In this document: positions 1 through 7,895 of the stretch, one piece after another
Layout of the letters: each line of letters opens with the position of its first letter
Numbering within the stretch: position 1 is the stretch's first letter
Origin: an uncultured Blastocatellia bacterium
GTDB taxonomy: Bacteria; Acidobacteriota; Blastocatellia; Pyrinomonadales; Pyrinomonadaceae
Assembly (NCBI GenBank): GCA_946480785.1
Contig: CAMLLD010000024.1
Span: forward strand, 5,974-69,973
Direction of reading: 5' to 3'
Length of the DNA stretch: 64,000 nt
Translations under genes and position numbers: made by a program
The notes under the pieces: model-generated
Databases searched by the model: none
Seen by the model: only the letters and a program-made list of their open reading frames with translations
What the model was told of the DNA's origin: nothing

Positions 1-128
1 GGTCGTGTGGAGCGCACCGCCAGAGCGGGGGCGCGGAACTCCAGGACACCGATAATAACACGCGCAACATGCTTCTTGTCGATGTTCGCGGGGCGAAGGC
101 ACTGGGCCAGTTCGGTTGAGCGTCTCCT

Positions 129-185
129 TGGAGTGCGGTGCCTGGCACCGCTTTGGCCAAAGCGCCGACAAGTCGGCGCACTCCA
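129..185. repeat. Nested-hairpin (cloverleaf-like) intergenic repeat
   Basis: Outer 9-bp arms TGGAGTGCG (129-137) and CGCACTCCA (177-185) enclose three hairpins in series: GGTGCC/GGCACC (137-149), a perfect 16-nt palindrome (149-164) and GCCGAC/GTCGGC (164-177). The whole could fold as a four-way junction in either DNA strand or in RNA. It lies upstream of tadA in a stretch (1-299) where I see no credible gene. REP-like dispersed elements have this kind of architecture, but the family assignment is inference. Confidence 0.6.
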
Positions 186-299
186 GGGAGGAGCTCAACC
201 CAACTGACGTGTTACTCGCGGCGGTTCGGCGTGTCGATTGCCAACTCCCAACGGCTTGTCCTATAGTGGCCGTTCGGTTGTTTGAAGGAAGCGAAGTTA

Positions 300-770
300 G
301 TGAATACTGCCGCGGAAACGGACGACGAACACTGGATGCGGCAGGCGCTCGCCGCGGCCCGGGAAGCGGAAAATCGCGGTGAGGTGCCGGTCGGTACTTG
401 TGTTGTCCACGACGGCCAACTCATCGCCGTCTGCGGTAACCGCACGCGCACCGATTGCGATCCCACTGCCCACGCTGAAATCGTCGCCCTGCGCGAGGCC
501 GCCCACAAGCTCGGCAACTACCGGCTGACGGGCGTCGACGTTTACTCGACGATCGAACCGTGCGCGATGTGCGCGGGCGCTTTGATCCAGGCGCGCGTCA
601 GGCGACTGATTTACGGCGCGAGAGACGAACGCGCGGGCGCGGTCCACAGTCGCTTCCGGATCTGCGACACGGAGTTTTTGAATCATCGCATCGAACTGCG
701 AGAGGGCGTGCTCGAAGACGAATGTCGCGCGCTCATGCAGGATTTTTTCCGCCGCAGGCGAACTGAATAA
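300..770 (+). CDS. tadA: tRNA-specific adenosine deaminase TadA
   Basis: Deaminates the wobble adenosine A34 to inosine in tRNA-Arg(ACG). The cytidine-deaminase-fold zinc site is visible: His58-Ala-Glu60 (zinc ligand plus proton-shuttling Glu) and Pro87-Cys88-x-x-Cys91. The roughly 156-residue length is normal for TadA. I chose GTG at 300 because AAGGAAG (285-291) sits 8 nt upstream; an in-frame TTG at 282 would overlap that ribosome binding site. It is followed by two tRNA-Ser genes, the SRP RNA and dnaX, a neighbourhood similar to Bacillus yaaJ-scr-dnaX. Confidence 0.93.
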   Translation: MNTAAETDDEHWMRQALAAAREAENRGEVPVGTCVVHDGQLIAVCGNRTRTDCDPTAHAEIVALREAAHKLGNYRLTGVDVYSTIEPCAMCAGALIQARVRRLIYGARDERAGAVHSRFRICDTEFLNHRIELREGVLEDECRALMQDFFRRRRTE

Positions 771-775
771 GGCCC

Positions 776-865
<90 letters not shown>

Positions 866-938
866 CTTCAATCTCAGATTTGAGGAACCTCAAAGTCGGT
901 TTTGAGATCTCAGTTCTGAGATTTGGGCTATAAGCTCA

Positions 939-1028
939 GGAGAGGTGCAGGAGTGGTTGAACTGGCAGCACTGGAAATGCTGTGAACGGGAAACCGTTCC
1001 GTGGGTTCGAATCCCACCCTCTCCGCCA
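939..1028 (+). tRNA. tRNA-Ser (anticodon GGA)
   Basis: The acceptor stem GGAGAGG (939-945) pairs with CCTCTCC (1018-1024), followed by G73 and an encoded CCA. The anticodon stem CAGCA/TGCTG carries loop CTGGAAA, giving anticodon GGA, which reads UCC and UCU. The long variable arm (ACGGGAAACCGT) is typical of tRNA-Ser. It lies 73 bp after the CGA isoacceptor and shares its acceptor and T-arm sequence, so the two probably arose by duplication. Confidence 0.95.
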
Positions 1029-1084
1029 CAAGTTTTCGTCCCCCGAAGCCCCCGAAACATTTCAAGCTCAGTTCGGGAGAACCG

Positions 1085-1603
1085 ATGGACGACAAACTGG
1101 CGGCTGAAGAAGCGCGGCGGGCCGCGCAACACGAAGCAGTAAAGGCACAGGTCGAAGGCGAAGTTCAGTCTGAAATCAGCGAACGCGCCGCTACGAAAGC
1201 CACCCGCGACGAGTCACAACGAATCGACGCAGTTGCCGGCGACTTTCGCTCGAGAGCAGTAGACGAGGTCGTTGACACCGAGCGCGAAGTGCAACGCTCA
1301 CGCGGACTCGCACGCGTCTCACAGGTCGTGGATTACATTTTCTACATAATCTACGCGCTGCTCGCGATGCGTTTCCTGTTGGCGTTACTCGCCGCACGCA
1401 GCACCGCCGGCTTCGTGCAATTCATCGTCACGGTCAGCAATCCGTTTTACGCACCGTTTCGTGGTATCGTGGCGAGCCCAACCGCGGAAGGCGGTCACAC
1501 GTTGCTGCTGCCGATCGTGATCGCGCTGGTTGCGTACGTGATACTGCACCTGTTAATTAATGGTCTCCTGCGTCTGCTCGCGCACCGCAAGACCGAGATT
1601 TAG
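1085..1603 (+). CDS. YggT family membrane protein
   Basis: Protein of 172 residues. The first 75 or so are charged and Ala-rich, probably a cytoplasmic coiled segment. The C-terminal half has at least two hydrophobic segments (around VDYIFYIIYALLAMRFLLAL and LLPIVIALVAYVILHLLING) separated by a loop with NPFYAPFRGI, the conserved N-P-x-x-x-P-F/I-R signature of YggT/Ycf19 proteins. The family is linked to membrane or division-site organisation, but its biochemical role is not settled. ATG 1085 is preferred because GGGAGA lies just upstream and an earlier in-frame start would run through the tRNA 3' end. Confidence 0.8.
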   Translation: MDDKLAAEEARRAAQHEAVKAQVEGEVQSEISERAATKATRDESQRIDAVAGDFRSRAVDEVVDTEREVQRSRGLARVSQVVDYIFYIIYALLAMRFLLALLAARSTAGFVQFIVTVSNPFYAPFRGIVASPTAEGGHTLLLPIVIALVAYVILHLLINGLLRLLAHRKTEI

Positions 1604-1632
1604 CCCACGCGGAATTGACAACCAAATATCAG

Positions 1633-1731
1633 ATCCCGGGCTCCGCACAACGCTAGCCTTGTGAACCCCGCCAGGCCGGGAACGGAGCAACGGTAGCAAC
1701 GGCAGCGTGTGTTGCGGGAAAGTCCGGGGTC
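1633..1731 (+). ncRNA. ffs: Signal recognition particle RNA (small bacterial 4.5S type)
   Basis: The distal hairpin shows the universal SRP domain IV pattern: GTGAACC, then CCAGG, a GGAA tetraloop and AGCAACGGTA (1661-1696), the Ffh-binding internal loops. The flanking arms pair: ATCCCGGGCT (1633-1642) with AGTCCGGGGT (1721-1730), and CCGCACAACGCT with AGCGTGTGTTGCGG. The length of about 100 nt fits the hairpin-only form. Ends are approximate. As in Bacillus, it lies between tadA and dnaX, though here separated by a YggT gene and a secreted-protein gene. Confidence 0.9.
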
Positions 1732-1791
1732 TGGCCACGTTCTTAGCAACATTCTCCCCGTAGGTTTTTGAACACCATGGAGGAGGTGGTT

Positions 1792-2535
1792 ATGAAAAAG
1801 ATTGTCGCTTTGACGACCGTCAGCCTGACGTTGGTACTCGCCTGCCTGAGCGTCGCCGCCCAAACCCAAACGCAGTCGCGCGACGACGTAATCAAGGAGA
1901 TTGAAGCGAAGCGAGCCGAACTCGCGGTGCTGGAGAAGAAAGTCCTCGCTGTTGCCGACTCGGACCGAGCGGAGTTTGCGGCGTTTCTCACGCAGCCTCA
2001 GACCGGAGTGATCCGGTTGATGCCCCGGGAGCTATATGACGGGAATGGCAAAAGACGGCTCGCGATCAACGGTGGTGGCGCCTTTTACTCTTTTGTCCTT
2101 AAGACCCATGAATACGGCCGGGGCTCGGACATTGAATTGGAACAGGGTTATCTGTCCGTCGGATTTGCCGGCGCAGATTACGGACTACTTCTGGACCTTG
2201 GAGACGTTTCGCTCGATCAAGTCGCGAGCGATCACGCAGCGACGCGCGCTTTGATGGACTACACGCCTCCGATAAAAGAGGCTGAGGTCCGGGCCGCGCA
2301 TTACAAACTCTGGAAAGGCATCGAGCTCTCGGGATTCAATTTCCTGAGCCGCGTGCCGGCTAAAGTCTCGGACACGTATCTGTTGCGGTCGATCTCGATT
2401 GACGACTCCGACATCCTGGCGGTGTTTCGCGTCGTCCGCCAGGACACGGATGGAAGTCTGATCCTCGTTTACAAGGTGCTGAAAACTTTTCCAGTACCGA
2501 AAATGGAAAGAACTCCGATACCCGAAGTAAACTAG
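1792..2535 (+). CDS. Secreted hypothetical protein
   Basis: Protein of 247 residues beginning with a clear Sec signal peptide (MKKIVALTTVSLTLVLACL, probable cleavage after SVAAQ), then a short charged helix (residues 30-60) and a mixed alpha/beta domain with no motif I recognise. The start at 1792 is supported by a strong GGAGGTGG 6 nt upstream; an in-frame ATG at 1768 would place that site inside the gene. It sits between the SRP RNA and dnaX, 12 nt before dnaX, so it may be co-transcribed with it. Confidence 0.75.
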   Translation: MKKIVALTTVSLTLVLACLSVAAQTQTQSRDDVIKEIEAKRAELAVLEKKVLAVADSDRAEFAAFLTQPQTGVIRLMPRELYDGNGKRRLAINGGGAFYSFVLKTHEYGRGSDIELEQGYLSVGFAGADYGLLLDLGDVSLDQVASDHAATRALMDYTPPIKEAEVRAAHYKLWKGIELSGFNFLSRVPAKVSDTYLLRSISIDDSDILAVFRVVRQDTDGSLILVYKVLKTFPVPKMERTPIPEVN

Positions 2536-2547
2536 TCTCAACCATCG

Positions 2548-4248
2548 ATGGCCTATCAAGTAATCGCGCGCAAATGGCGCCCGCAAACGTTTGACGAAGT
2601 AACAGGCCAGGAGCCGATCACCCGCACCCTCCGCAACGCCATCGAACACCAGCGCCTGCACCACGCGTACCTTTTTTCCGGTGCGCGTGGTGTCGGCAAA
2701 ACCACCAGCGCGCGCCTGCTCGCGAAGGCGCTGAACTGTCACAAGTCTCCGCAACCAACACCCACACCGTGCCGTTCTGACGATCCCGATCAGTGTGCTT
2801 CGTGCCGCGAGATCACCGAGAGCCGTTCGATCGACGTGCAGGAGATCGACGCGGCTTCGAACACCGGCGTCGACAACGTGCGCGAGGCGATTATCGCGAG
2901 CGTCGGCATCGCACCCGCGCGCGATCGTTACAAGATCTTCATCATCGACGAAGTGCACATGCTTTCCGGCGCGGCTTTCAACGCGCTGCTGAAAACTCTC
3001 GAAGAGCCGCCGCCGCGCGTCGTCTTCATCATGGCGACGACCGAGAAGCACAAAGTGCCGGAAACGATCCTGTCGCGTTGCCAGCAGTTTGAGTTTCGCA
3101 CGATCGCGACGGCAAAGATTCTCGAACGGCTGAAACTGATCGCGCAGTCGGAACAGATCTCGATTCCCGACGAGGCGCTGCGCGAGATCGCGCGCAGCGG
3201 TGAAGGCTCGATGCGCGACGCGCAGTCGGCGTTGGACCAGGTGATCAGTTTTGCCGGAACTGAGATCAAGAAAGAAGACGTGGAGATGGCGCTCGGGATT
3301 GCCGGCGCCGACATTCTCACACGCATCATGGAGAGCATCGCGGCGAATCGACCGGCGGATGCAATCGCCGTTGTGGACGACATCGTGATGCGTGGTCACG
3401 ACCTGCGCAACTTCTGTCGCGACCTACTCGCGCACTTTCGCGATCTGCTGGTGAGTAAGGTTTCAGGGAACGTTGAACTGCTGGAGTCGGCGGTTTGCGA
3501 GCCTGAAGAGTTGAAGCGTCAGGCTGCGCTATTTTCCGAAGCCGACCTGGTGCGCTTCTTTCATTCGTTGTCGGAGACAGAAACGAAACTGCGCGCTGCA
3601 ACGCAGCCGCGGTATCAGATGGAAGTTGGCATCGTTAAGTTAATGGAGCTCCGCGGCGTTGAGAGCATTAATCAAATACTGGATCGGCTCCAGTCGCTGG
3701 AGAGCGGAAGCGGAGGTGGCGCACCGAAACCAAAACCGATCAGTGAAGCTTCACCGCGCAGCGCACAGCCCGTATCCGTGTCATCTGTGTCATCCGTGGC
3801 TCCTTCTTCGTCAGCCACAGCGGCGGCGCCGGCTCCAGCGCCAACCATCGACACCTCACCATTCGGACGCGTGAAAACTGTTCTCGAAAACCAGCGCAAG
3901 ATGTTGCTCGTCACTGCGCTCGAACAAGCCCTGACTACGACTCTCGACGACGCCGAACTCTTCATTGAATTCGCACCCGAGTATCGCCACTTGCGCGAGA
4001 CGCTCCTCAAACCCGAAAACGCCAAACTGATCTGCGCCGCTTGTCGCGAAGTGACCGGACAAGACACAGCCCTGCGCATCGCAATCAAAGACGCACACGC
4101 CGACGGCGAAACACGCAGCCCCGAACACGAAGCCCGCCTCGAAAAACAACGCCTTCGCGAAAACGCCGAAAACAGCTCCAACGTGCAACACCTGTTGAAA
4201 ACATTTCGCGGCGAAATCGTCGACGTCCGCCACCCTGACTCCGACTAA
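2548..4248 (+). CDS. dnaX: DNA polymerase III subunit tau/gamma
   Basis: Clamp-loader ATPase of the replicative polymerase. Walker A GARGVGKT is at residues 45-52, a zinc module uses Cys64, Cys75, Cys83 and Cys86, and Walker B IIDEVH is near 132-137. The sensor-1 and SRC region follows (ATTEKHKVPETILSRCQQF). Residues around 385-435 form a Ser/Ala/Pro-rich linker, after which a C-terminal domain suggests the tau form. I saw no A-rich slippery site that would make gamma by frameshift. Odd point: the linker residues around 409-418 are encoded by a copy of a dispersed ATCCGTG repeat. The start is ATG 2548, 12 nt after the upstream stop. Confidence 0.95.
   Translation: MAYQVIARKWRPQTFDEVTGQEPITRTLRNAIEHQRLHHAYLFSGARGVGKTTSARLLAKALNCHKSPQPTPTPCRSDDPDQCASCREITESRSIDVQEIDAASNTGVDNVREAIIASVGIAPARDRYKIFIIDEVHMLSGAAFNALLKTLEEPPPRVVFIMATTEKHKVPETILSRCQQFEFRTIATAKILERLKLIAQSEQISIPDEALREIARSGEGSMRDAQSALDQVISFAGTEIKKEDVEMALGIAGADILTRIMESIAANRPADAIAVVDDIVMRGHDLRNFCRDLLAHFRDLLVSKVSGNVELLESAVCEPEELKRQAALFSEADLVRFFHSLSETETKLRAATQPRYQMEVGIVKLMELRGVESINQILDRLQSLESGSGGGAPKPKPISEASPRSAQPVSVSSVSSVAPSSSATAAAPAPAPTIDTSPFGRVKTVLENQRKMLLVTALEQALTTTLDDAELFIEFAPEYRHLRETLLKPENAKLICAACREVTGQDTALRIAIKDAHADGETRSPEHEARLEKQRLRENAENSSNVQHLLKTFRGEIVDVRHPDSD
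3774..3800. repeat. ATCCGTG-family dispersed repeat inside dnaX
   Basis: The 27-nt stretch has the order ATCCGTG, TCATCTGTG, TCATCCGTGGC. It closely matches 16654-16681 (ATCCGTG, TAAATCTGTG, TTATCCGTGGC) and partly the reverse complement of 9662-9690. Here it is translated in frame as a Val/Ser repeat in the DnaX linker. Confidence 0.55.
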
Positions 4249-4321
4249 TCCGCTCTAAACGACCAAACGAACAAAACAAATCCGGCTGTCGTATGGCGTT
4301 CCATTGCGGAGGTAGCAAACG

Positions 4322-4531
4322 ATGCGCGATCCAGTCTTAGCAGGTATTTTGAGTTTGATTATTCCGGGCGTCGGCCAACTCTACAACGGCAGGATCCTGG
4401 CAGGCATTCTGTGGCTGATCTTCACGCCGGGCTTCTGGATCGGCACCGGCGGCACGCTCGGCTGGATCTGTCACCTCGTCTCAGCTTACTGCGCTTACTC
4501 TTACGCGAAAGAACACCCGGTGCGCTATTGA
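4322..4531 (+). CDS. Small two-segment membrane protein
   Basis: Protein of 69 residues with two hydrophobic segments (about 6-35 and 38-60), rich in Gly/Ile/Trp, with a PGVGQLYNG turn. This resembles the short TM2/DUF-type membrane proteins that carry a P-G-x-G-x-x-Y-x-G motif after the first helix. GGAGG ends 8 nt before ATG 4322. The last 7 nt overlap the 3' end of the convergent YCF48 gene. Its function is unknown. Confidence 0.7.
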   Translation: MRDPVLAGILSLIIPGVGQLYNGRILAGILWLIFTPGFWIGTGGTLGWICHLVSAYCAYSYAKEHPVRY

Positions 4532-6525
4532 GGCCGCAGTTGCGGCTTCTTCGGCGGCACCGCGCGCGGAATATCGTCGGTATCCACAGGCTCCTCCAAC
4601 TTCGCCGCTCCACCTTTCAACATCGGCGGCAGTTTCGAAACCGGAATACGCACAGTCGCCACGGGTTCAACGCGGCGCAGAATCGCGCCGCCACGGCCCG
4701 CGACCCACACGTTGTTTCCACCGCGATACGCGAGCGAGAAGAGTGAAGCGCTCGTGATCGACGGCTGAATCTCCCACGTCGCGCCGCCGTCGGCGCTGTG
4801 CAGAATGCGTCCCTGCTCGCCGACAACGAGCACGTCGTTACGTCCCGCCGCATCGACAGCAAAGAGATTTCCGCTGACACCACTCTCGAGATCTTTCCAC
4901 GTCACACCACCGTCGTCCGTGCGTAGAATAAGACCGCGCGCGCCGACGATGTAGCCGCGCTGCGTATCGGTGAACGTCACGCCGTACAACCACTCTTTCA
5001 AATTGCGATCGACTCGCTGCCAGTTTTCGCCGCCGTTTTCCGTGCGCAGGATCGTGCCGCCCGAACCGACCGCCACGCCGTGAGTCGGATCGTAAAACTT
5101 CACGTCCTCGATCCAGCTCATCGTGTTTGTCTGTTCGAAGCGCCACGAAACGCCTTCGTCTTTCGTGTGCCAGATAGCGCCGCGCGAGCCGACGACCCAG
5201 CCTTCCGCGTCAGACACGAACGACACGCCAAACAGATCTTCTTTCGCCGGACTCGGGATCGTGGCCCACGTCACGCCGCCGTTCGTCGAATGCAGGATCG
5301 TTCCCTTGTCGCCGACCACCCAACCCGAACGCTCACTCGGAAAAGTGACCGCGTTGAGGTTTGCATTCGATCCCGAAGGACGCACGGTCCAACTCTTACC
5401 GCCGGAACTGGTGTACAGGACGCGGCCGCGTTCGCCGACCGCCCAACCGTGTGAGTTGTCGATGAAAAATATGTTTGCGAGATCGTCGCGACCGCCGTCA
5501 GTGAGACGATTCCACGAGAAGCCGCCATCGTCTGTTCGCACCACGAGGCCGTCAGCGCCTGCGGCCCAACCAAGCGATTCGTCGGCGAAGTTAATCGTCA
5601 AAAGACGCGGGCTCGTGCGCACGTTCACCGGCAGCCAGATGTTCCCGCCGTCGCCGGTCGTGAGCACGACGCCGCTTTCGCCCGCGGCCCAACCGTGCTT
5701 CTCGTCGGTAAAGAAGACGGCGTAAAGATCGGTGGTGACGAGAGACTCTTTCGTGGTCCAGGTTTCGCCCGCGTCGGTTGTTTGCAGAATCGTGCCGTGA
5801 TAACCGACGACGACTGCATTCGTTTCAGTCGTGAACGTGATGCCGGTCAGAGCCGTGTCAGCCAAACTCTTGATCGGTTTCCAGTCGGCGCCGCCGTTTG
5901 CCGTGATCAGGATCGTGCCGTGTGAACCGACTGCGATGCCGTTCTTCGCGTTGCTGAAAGCGACTGCAAAAAGATGTGCGCGGGTTTTGCTTTCCTGCTG
6001 CTTCCAGGTCCTGCCGCCGTCGATTGTCGCGATGATCGAGCCAAACGTGCCGACTGCCCAACCTTGCAAAGGGTTCTGCGGCGCAAACGTGACCGCGAAG
6101 AGATGATCGCGAACTCCAGTCGGGCGCAGCGTCCATTTGTTGCCGCCGTTGTTCGTCGTGAGAATCACACCGCGCGCGCCGCTGATCACGATGCGCGAGC
6201 GGTCCTTCACGTACATGCCGTAGAGCGTCGTGTCAGATGGGCTTTCCTGCTCTTCCCATTCGAAGCCGCCGTTGCTCGTCGTTAACACGACGCCGTTCGC
6301 GCCCACCGCCCAACCGTGACGCTTGTCAGGCGCGAACCTGATCGCGTTGATCGAGTTTCCCTGGGGCAGCGGGTTCTGCCATTGCCAGCCGCGAGCCTGT
6401 TCCTGAGCGCGAGTTGTAAGCGGAGTAATGAGTAGCAGCGACACGACGAGCGCGAGAGCGGCTGGGCGCAAACAAACGTCGGGAAACAGGGTCTTTTTTC
6501 CGGCCAAAGTGGGAGCCACTATCAC
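4525..6525 (-). CDS. Secreted YCF48-type beta-propeller protein
   Basis: Protein of 666 residues with an N-terminal hydrophobic export segment (residues 20-40, ending near RAQEQ). It is followed by about 14 repeats of roughly 43 residues with the pattern G-W-A-V-G-x-x-G-x-I-L-x-T-x-D-G-G-x-x-W. This is the photosynthesis-system-II assembly factor YCF48/BNR-like repeat, which forms one or two seven-bladed propellers. In non-phototrophs such proteins are periplasmic or surface proteins of unknown ligand. The tail after residue 620 is Pro/Lys-rich. The true start could be somewhat downstream of 6525, since the first 20 residues are polar. Confidence 0.85.
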   Translation of the reverse strand: MIVAPTLAGKKTLFPDVCLRPAALALVVSLLLITPLTTRAQEQARGWQWQNPLPQGNSINAIRFAPDKRHGWAVGANGVVLTTSNGGFEWEEQESPSDTTLYGMYVKDRSRIVISGARGVILTTNNGGNKWTLRPTGVRDHLFAVTFAPQNPLQGWAVGTFGSIIATIDGGRTWKQQESKTRAHLFAVAFSNAKNGIAVGSHGTILITANGGADWKPIKSLADTALTGITFTTETNAVVVGYHGTILQTTDAGETWTTKESLVTTDLYAVFFTDEKHGWAAGESGVVLTTGDGGNIWLPVNVRTSPRLLTINFADESLGWAAGADGLVVRTDDGGFSWNRLTDGGRDDLANIFFIDNSHGWAVGERGRVLYTSSGGKSWTVRPSGSNANLNAVTFPSERSGWVVGDKGTILHSTNGGVTWATIPSPAKEDLFGVSFVSDAEGWVVGSRGAIWHTKDEGVSWRFEQTNTMSWIEDVKFYDPTHGVAVGSGGTILRTENGGENWQRVDRNLKEWLYGVTFTDTQRGYIVGARGLILRTDDGGVTWKDLESGVSGNLFAVDAAGRNDVLVVGEQGRILHSADGGATWEIQPSITSASLFSLAYRGGNNVWVAGRGGAILRRVEPVATVRIPVSKLPPMLKGGAAKLEEPVDTDDIPRAVPPKKPQLRPQ

Positions 6526-6559
6526 AAACTCGTCGGACTTTTGCTAAGGGGAGGCGAAA

Positions 6560-7027
6560 TTATGGCTCAACGGTGCCCACTGCGTCCACCGCATCGCGCA
6601 GAATTGATTCATCGACGTGGCCCGCGGCAGCGATGCGTCGCGCCGCGTTGTCGGCGGCTTCCTGAAGCAGGTGGCCGTCGTGGCCGCGCGTCCATTCCCA
6701 ATGAATTTTGTGTGGACGTGCGGCGCGATCGAGCCGTTCCCACCACGGCAGGTTGGTTTTGCGGCGGAAACGTCCGCTCATGGTTTCGACCACGTAGCGC
6801 GAGTCGGTGAATACTTTAACGTCGCACGGCTGGCGCAACGCTTCGAGTCCGACCGCCGCGGCGATGATCTCGGCCTGTTGGTTCGTCGCGCGGCCAAGAT
6901 ACTCGCCGACTGCGCGCCAGAATCCTTTGTAACCAAGCAATGCGACAGACGCTGCGCGACTCGATTCCTGTCCGTTGCCCAGACTCGAACCGTCGCAAAA
7001 GATCGTCACTTGCTTGAGCGGCGCCAC
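6560..7027 (-). CDS. rnhA: Ribonuclease HI
   Basis: Degrades the RNA strand of RNA-DNA hybrids. The acidic catalytic residues are visible: Asp12 in FCDGSS, Glu in NQQAEI, Asp in FTDSRYV and the final Asp in the EAADNAAR segment, preceded by the GHDGH loop. The length of 155 residues is typical. It stands alone between the convergent YCF48 gene's promoter side and the divergent DinB gene. Confidence 0.93.
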   Translation of the reverse strand: MAPLKQVTIFCDGSSLGNGQESSRAASVALLGYKGFWRAVGEYLGRATNQQAEIIAAAVGLEALRQPCDVKVFTDSRYVVETMSGRFRRKTNLPWWERLDRAARPHKIHWEWTRGHDGHLLQEAADNAARRIAAAGHVDESILRDAVDAVGTVEP

Positions 7028-7077
7028 GCGTAGAGCTTACTATTTTGTCGAATCTTCCGCATTGGAGAAGTAATTGA

Positions 7078-7554
7078 ATGTCTGAAGTAGATCGAATACG
7101 CGATCAGTTTCGCCGTGCTTTCGACGGTGAAGCGTGGCATGGACCATCGGTGATGAAGCTGCTCGAGGGCGTCACTGCCGAACAGGCAGCGGCGCATCCG
7201 ATTCGCGGCGCGCACTCGATTTGGGAGTTGACGCAACACATTCGCGCGTGGGAAGGCGCATGTTTGCGCCGGCTGAACGGCGACCCGGCGCAGTTGCCGG
7301 ATCAGGAAGACTGGGAACCGGTGAATGATTTCAGCGAGGCGTCGTGGGCGAAGACGAAGCAGGGTTTGCGCGACACGCACGAGCGATTGTTGGAAGCTAT
7401 CGGCACGCTCGACGATTCGCGGTTGGACCAGCCGATCCTCGTTCATCCGGAGATTAAGTTTTCGAGTGTGTACGTGACGTTGCACGGCGGCGTGCAGCAC
7501 GATCTTTATCACGCGGGACAGATCGCGATATTGAAGAAAGCGTTGGGACTATGA
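7078..7554 (+). CDS. DinB-family metal-binding four-helix protein
   Basis: Protein of 158 residues with the DinB/YfiT pattern: a first His in HSIWELTQHI (about residues 50-58) and a C-terminal HDLYHAGQI (about 141-149), which together supply the usual three-His metal site. Members include thiol-dependent S-transferases and stress-induced proteins; the substrate cannot be read from the sequence. Its stop overlaps the ATG of the next gene by 4 nt (ATGA), implying translational coupling to the pterin dehydratase. Confidence 0.85.
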   Translation: MSEVDRIRDQFRRAFDGEAWHGPSVMKLLEGVTAEQAAAHPIRGAHSIWELTQHIRAWEGACLRRLNGDPAQLPDQEDWEPVNDFSEASWAKTKQGLRDTHERLLEAIGTLDDSRLDQPILVHPEIKFSSVYVTLHGGVQHDLYHAGQIAILKKALGL

Positions 7555-7895
7555 GCGAAGAAATTTGCGACTTATCGAGTATGGAATGCGTGCCTTGCCG
7601 CGGCGGTGTGCCGCCGCTTCAGGGCGAGGAAATCGAACGGCTGCGGGCGCAGCTCAACGGCTGGGAAGTCGTGATGGAACACCATCTCAAGAAGAATTAC
7701 GGCTTCGCGAATTTTCGCGAGTCGTGGGATTTTGTGAATCGCGTTGGTGAGCTGGCGGAGCAGCAGGGACATCATCCGGATATTTGTTTTGGTTGGGGCA
7801 CGGCGGAGATCACGATCTACACGCACAAGATCGACGGCCTCACCGAGAGCGACTTCATCCTCGCGGCGAAGATCGACAAGATTCATCCGGCGTAG
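7551..7895 (+). CDS. phhB: 4a-hydroxytetrahydrobiopterin dehydratase (PCD/DCoH)
   Basis: Recycles 4a-hydroxytetrahydropterin made by aromatic amino acid hydroxylases. The family core is present: GWEV near residue 42, the F-x-x-x-x-x-F-V-N-R-V-A segment, the catalytic GHHPDI (about residues 77-82) and ITIYTHKIDGLTESDF. At 114 residues it is slightly longer than usual because of a Cys-rich N-terminal extension. Start at the ATGA overlap with the DinB gene. No phenylalanine hydroxylase is seen in the window. The 3' end overlaps the convergent glycosyltransferase gene by 13 nt. Confidence 0.92.
   Translation: MSEEICDLSSMECVPCRGGVPPLQGEEIERLRAQLNGWEVVMEHHLKKNYGFANFRESWDFVNRVGELAEQQGHHPDICFGWGTAEITIYTHKIDGLTESDFILAAKIDKIHPA

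Noticed and set aside
7..207. 66-codon frame at the window start
   Set aside because: It overlaps the nested-hairpin repeat, has Arg-rich shadow composition and no ribosome binding site.
2185..3399. 404-codon open frame antisense to dnaX
   Set aside because: It lies wholly inside dnaX and the end of the gene before it, is rich in Arg/His as expected for antisense GC-biased shadow frames, and has no ribosome binding site or recognisable domain.
2548..4248. Programmed frameshift in dnaX producing gamma
   Set aside because: I saw no A-rich slippery heptamer followed by a stop in the -1 frame near the domain III boundary.
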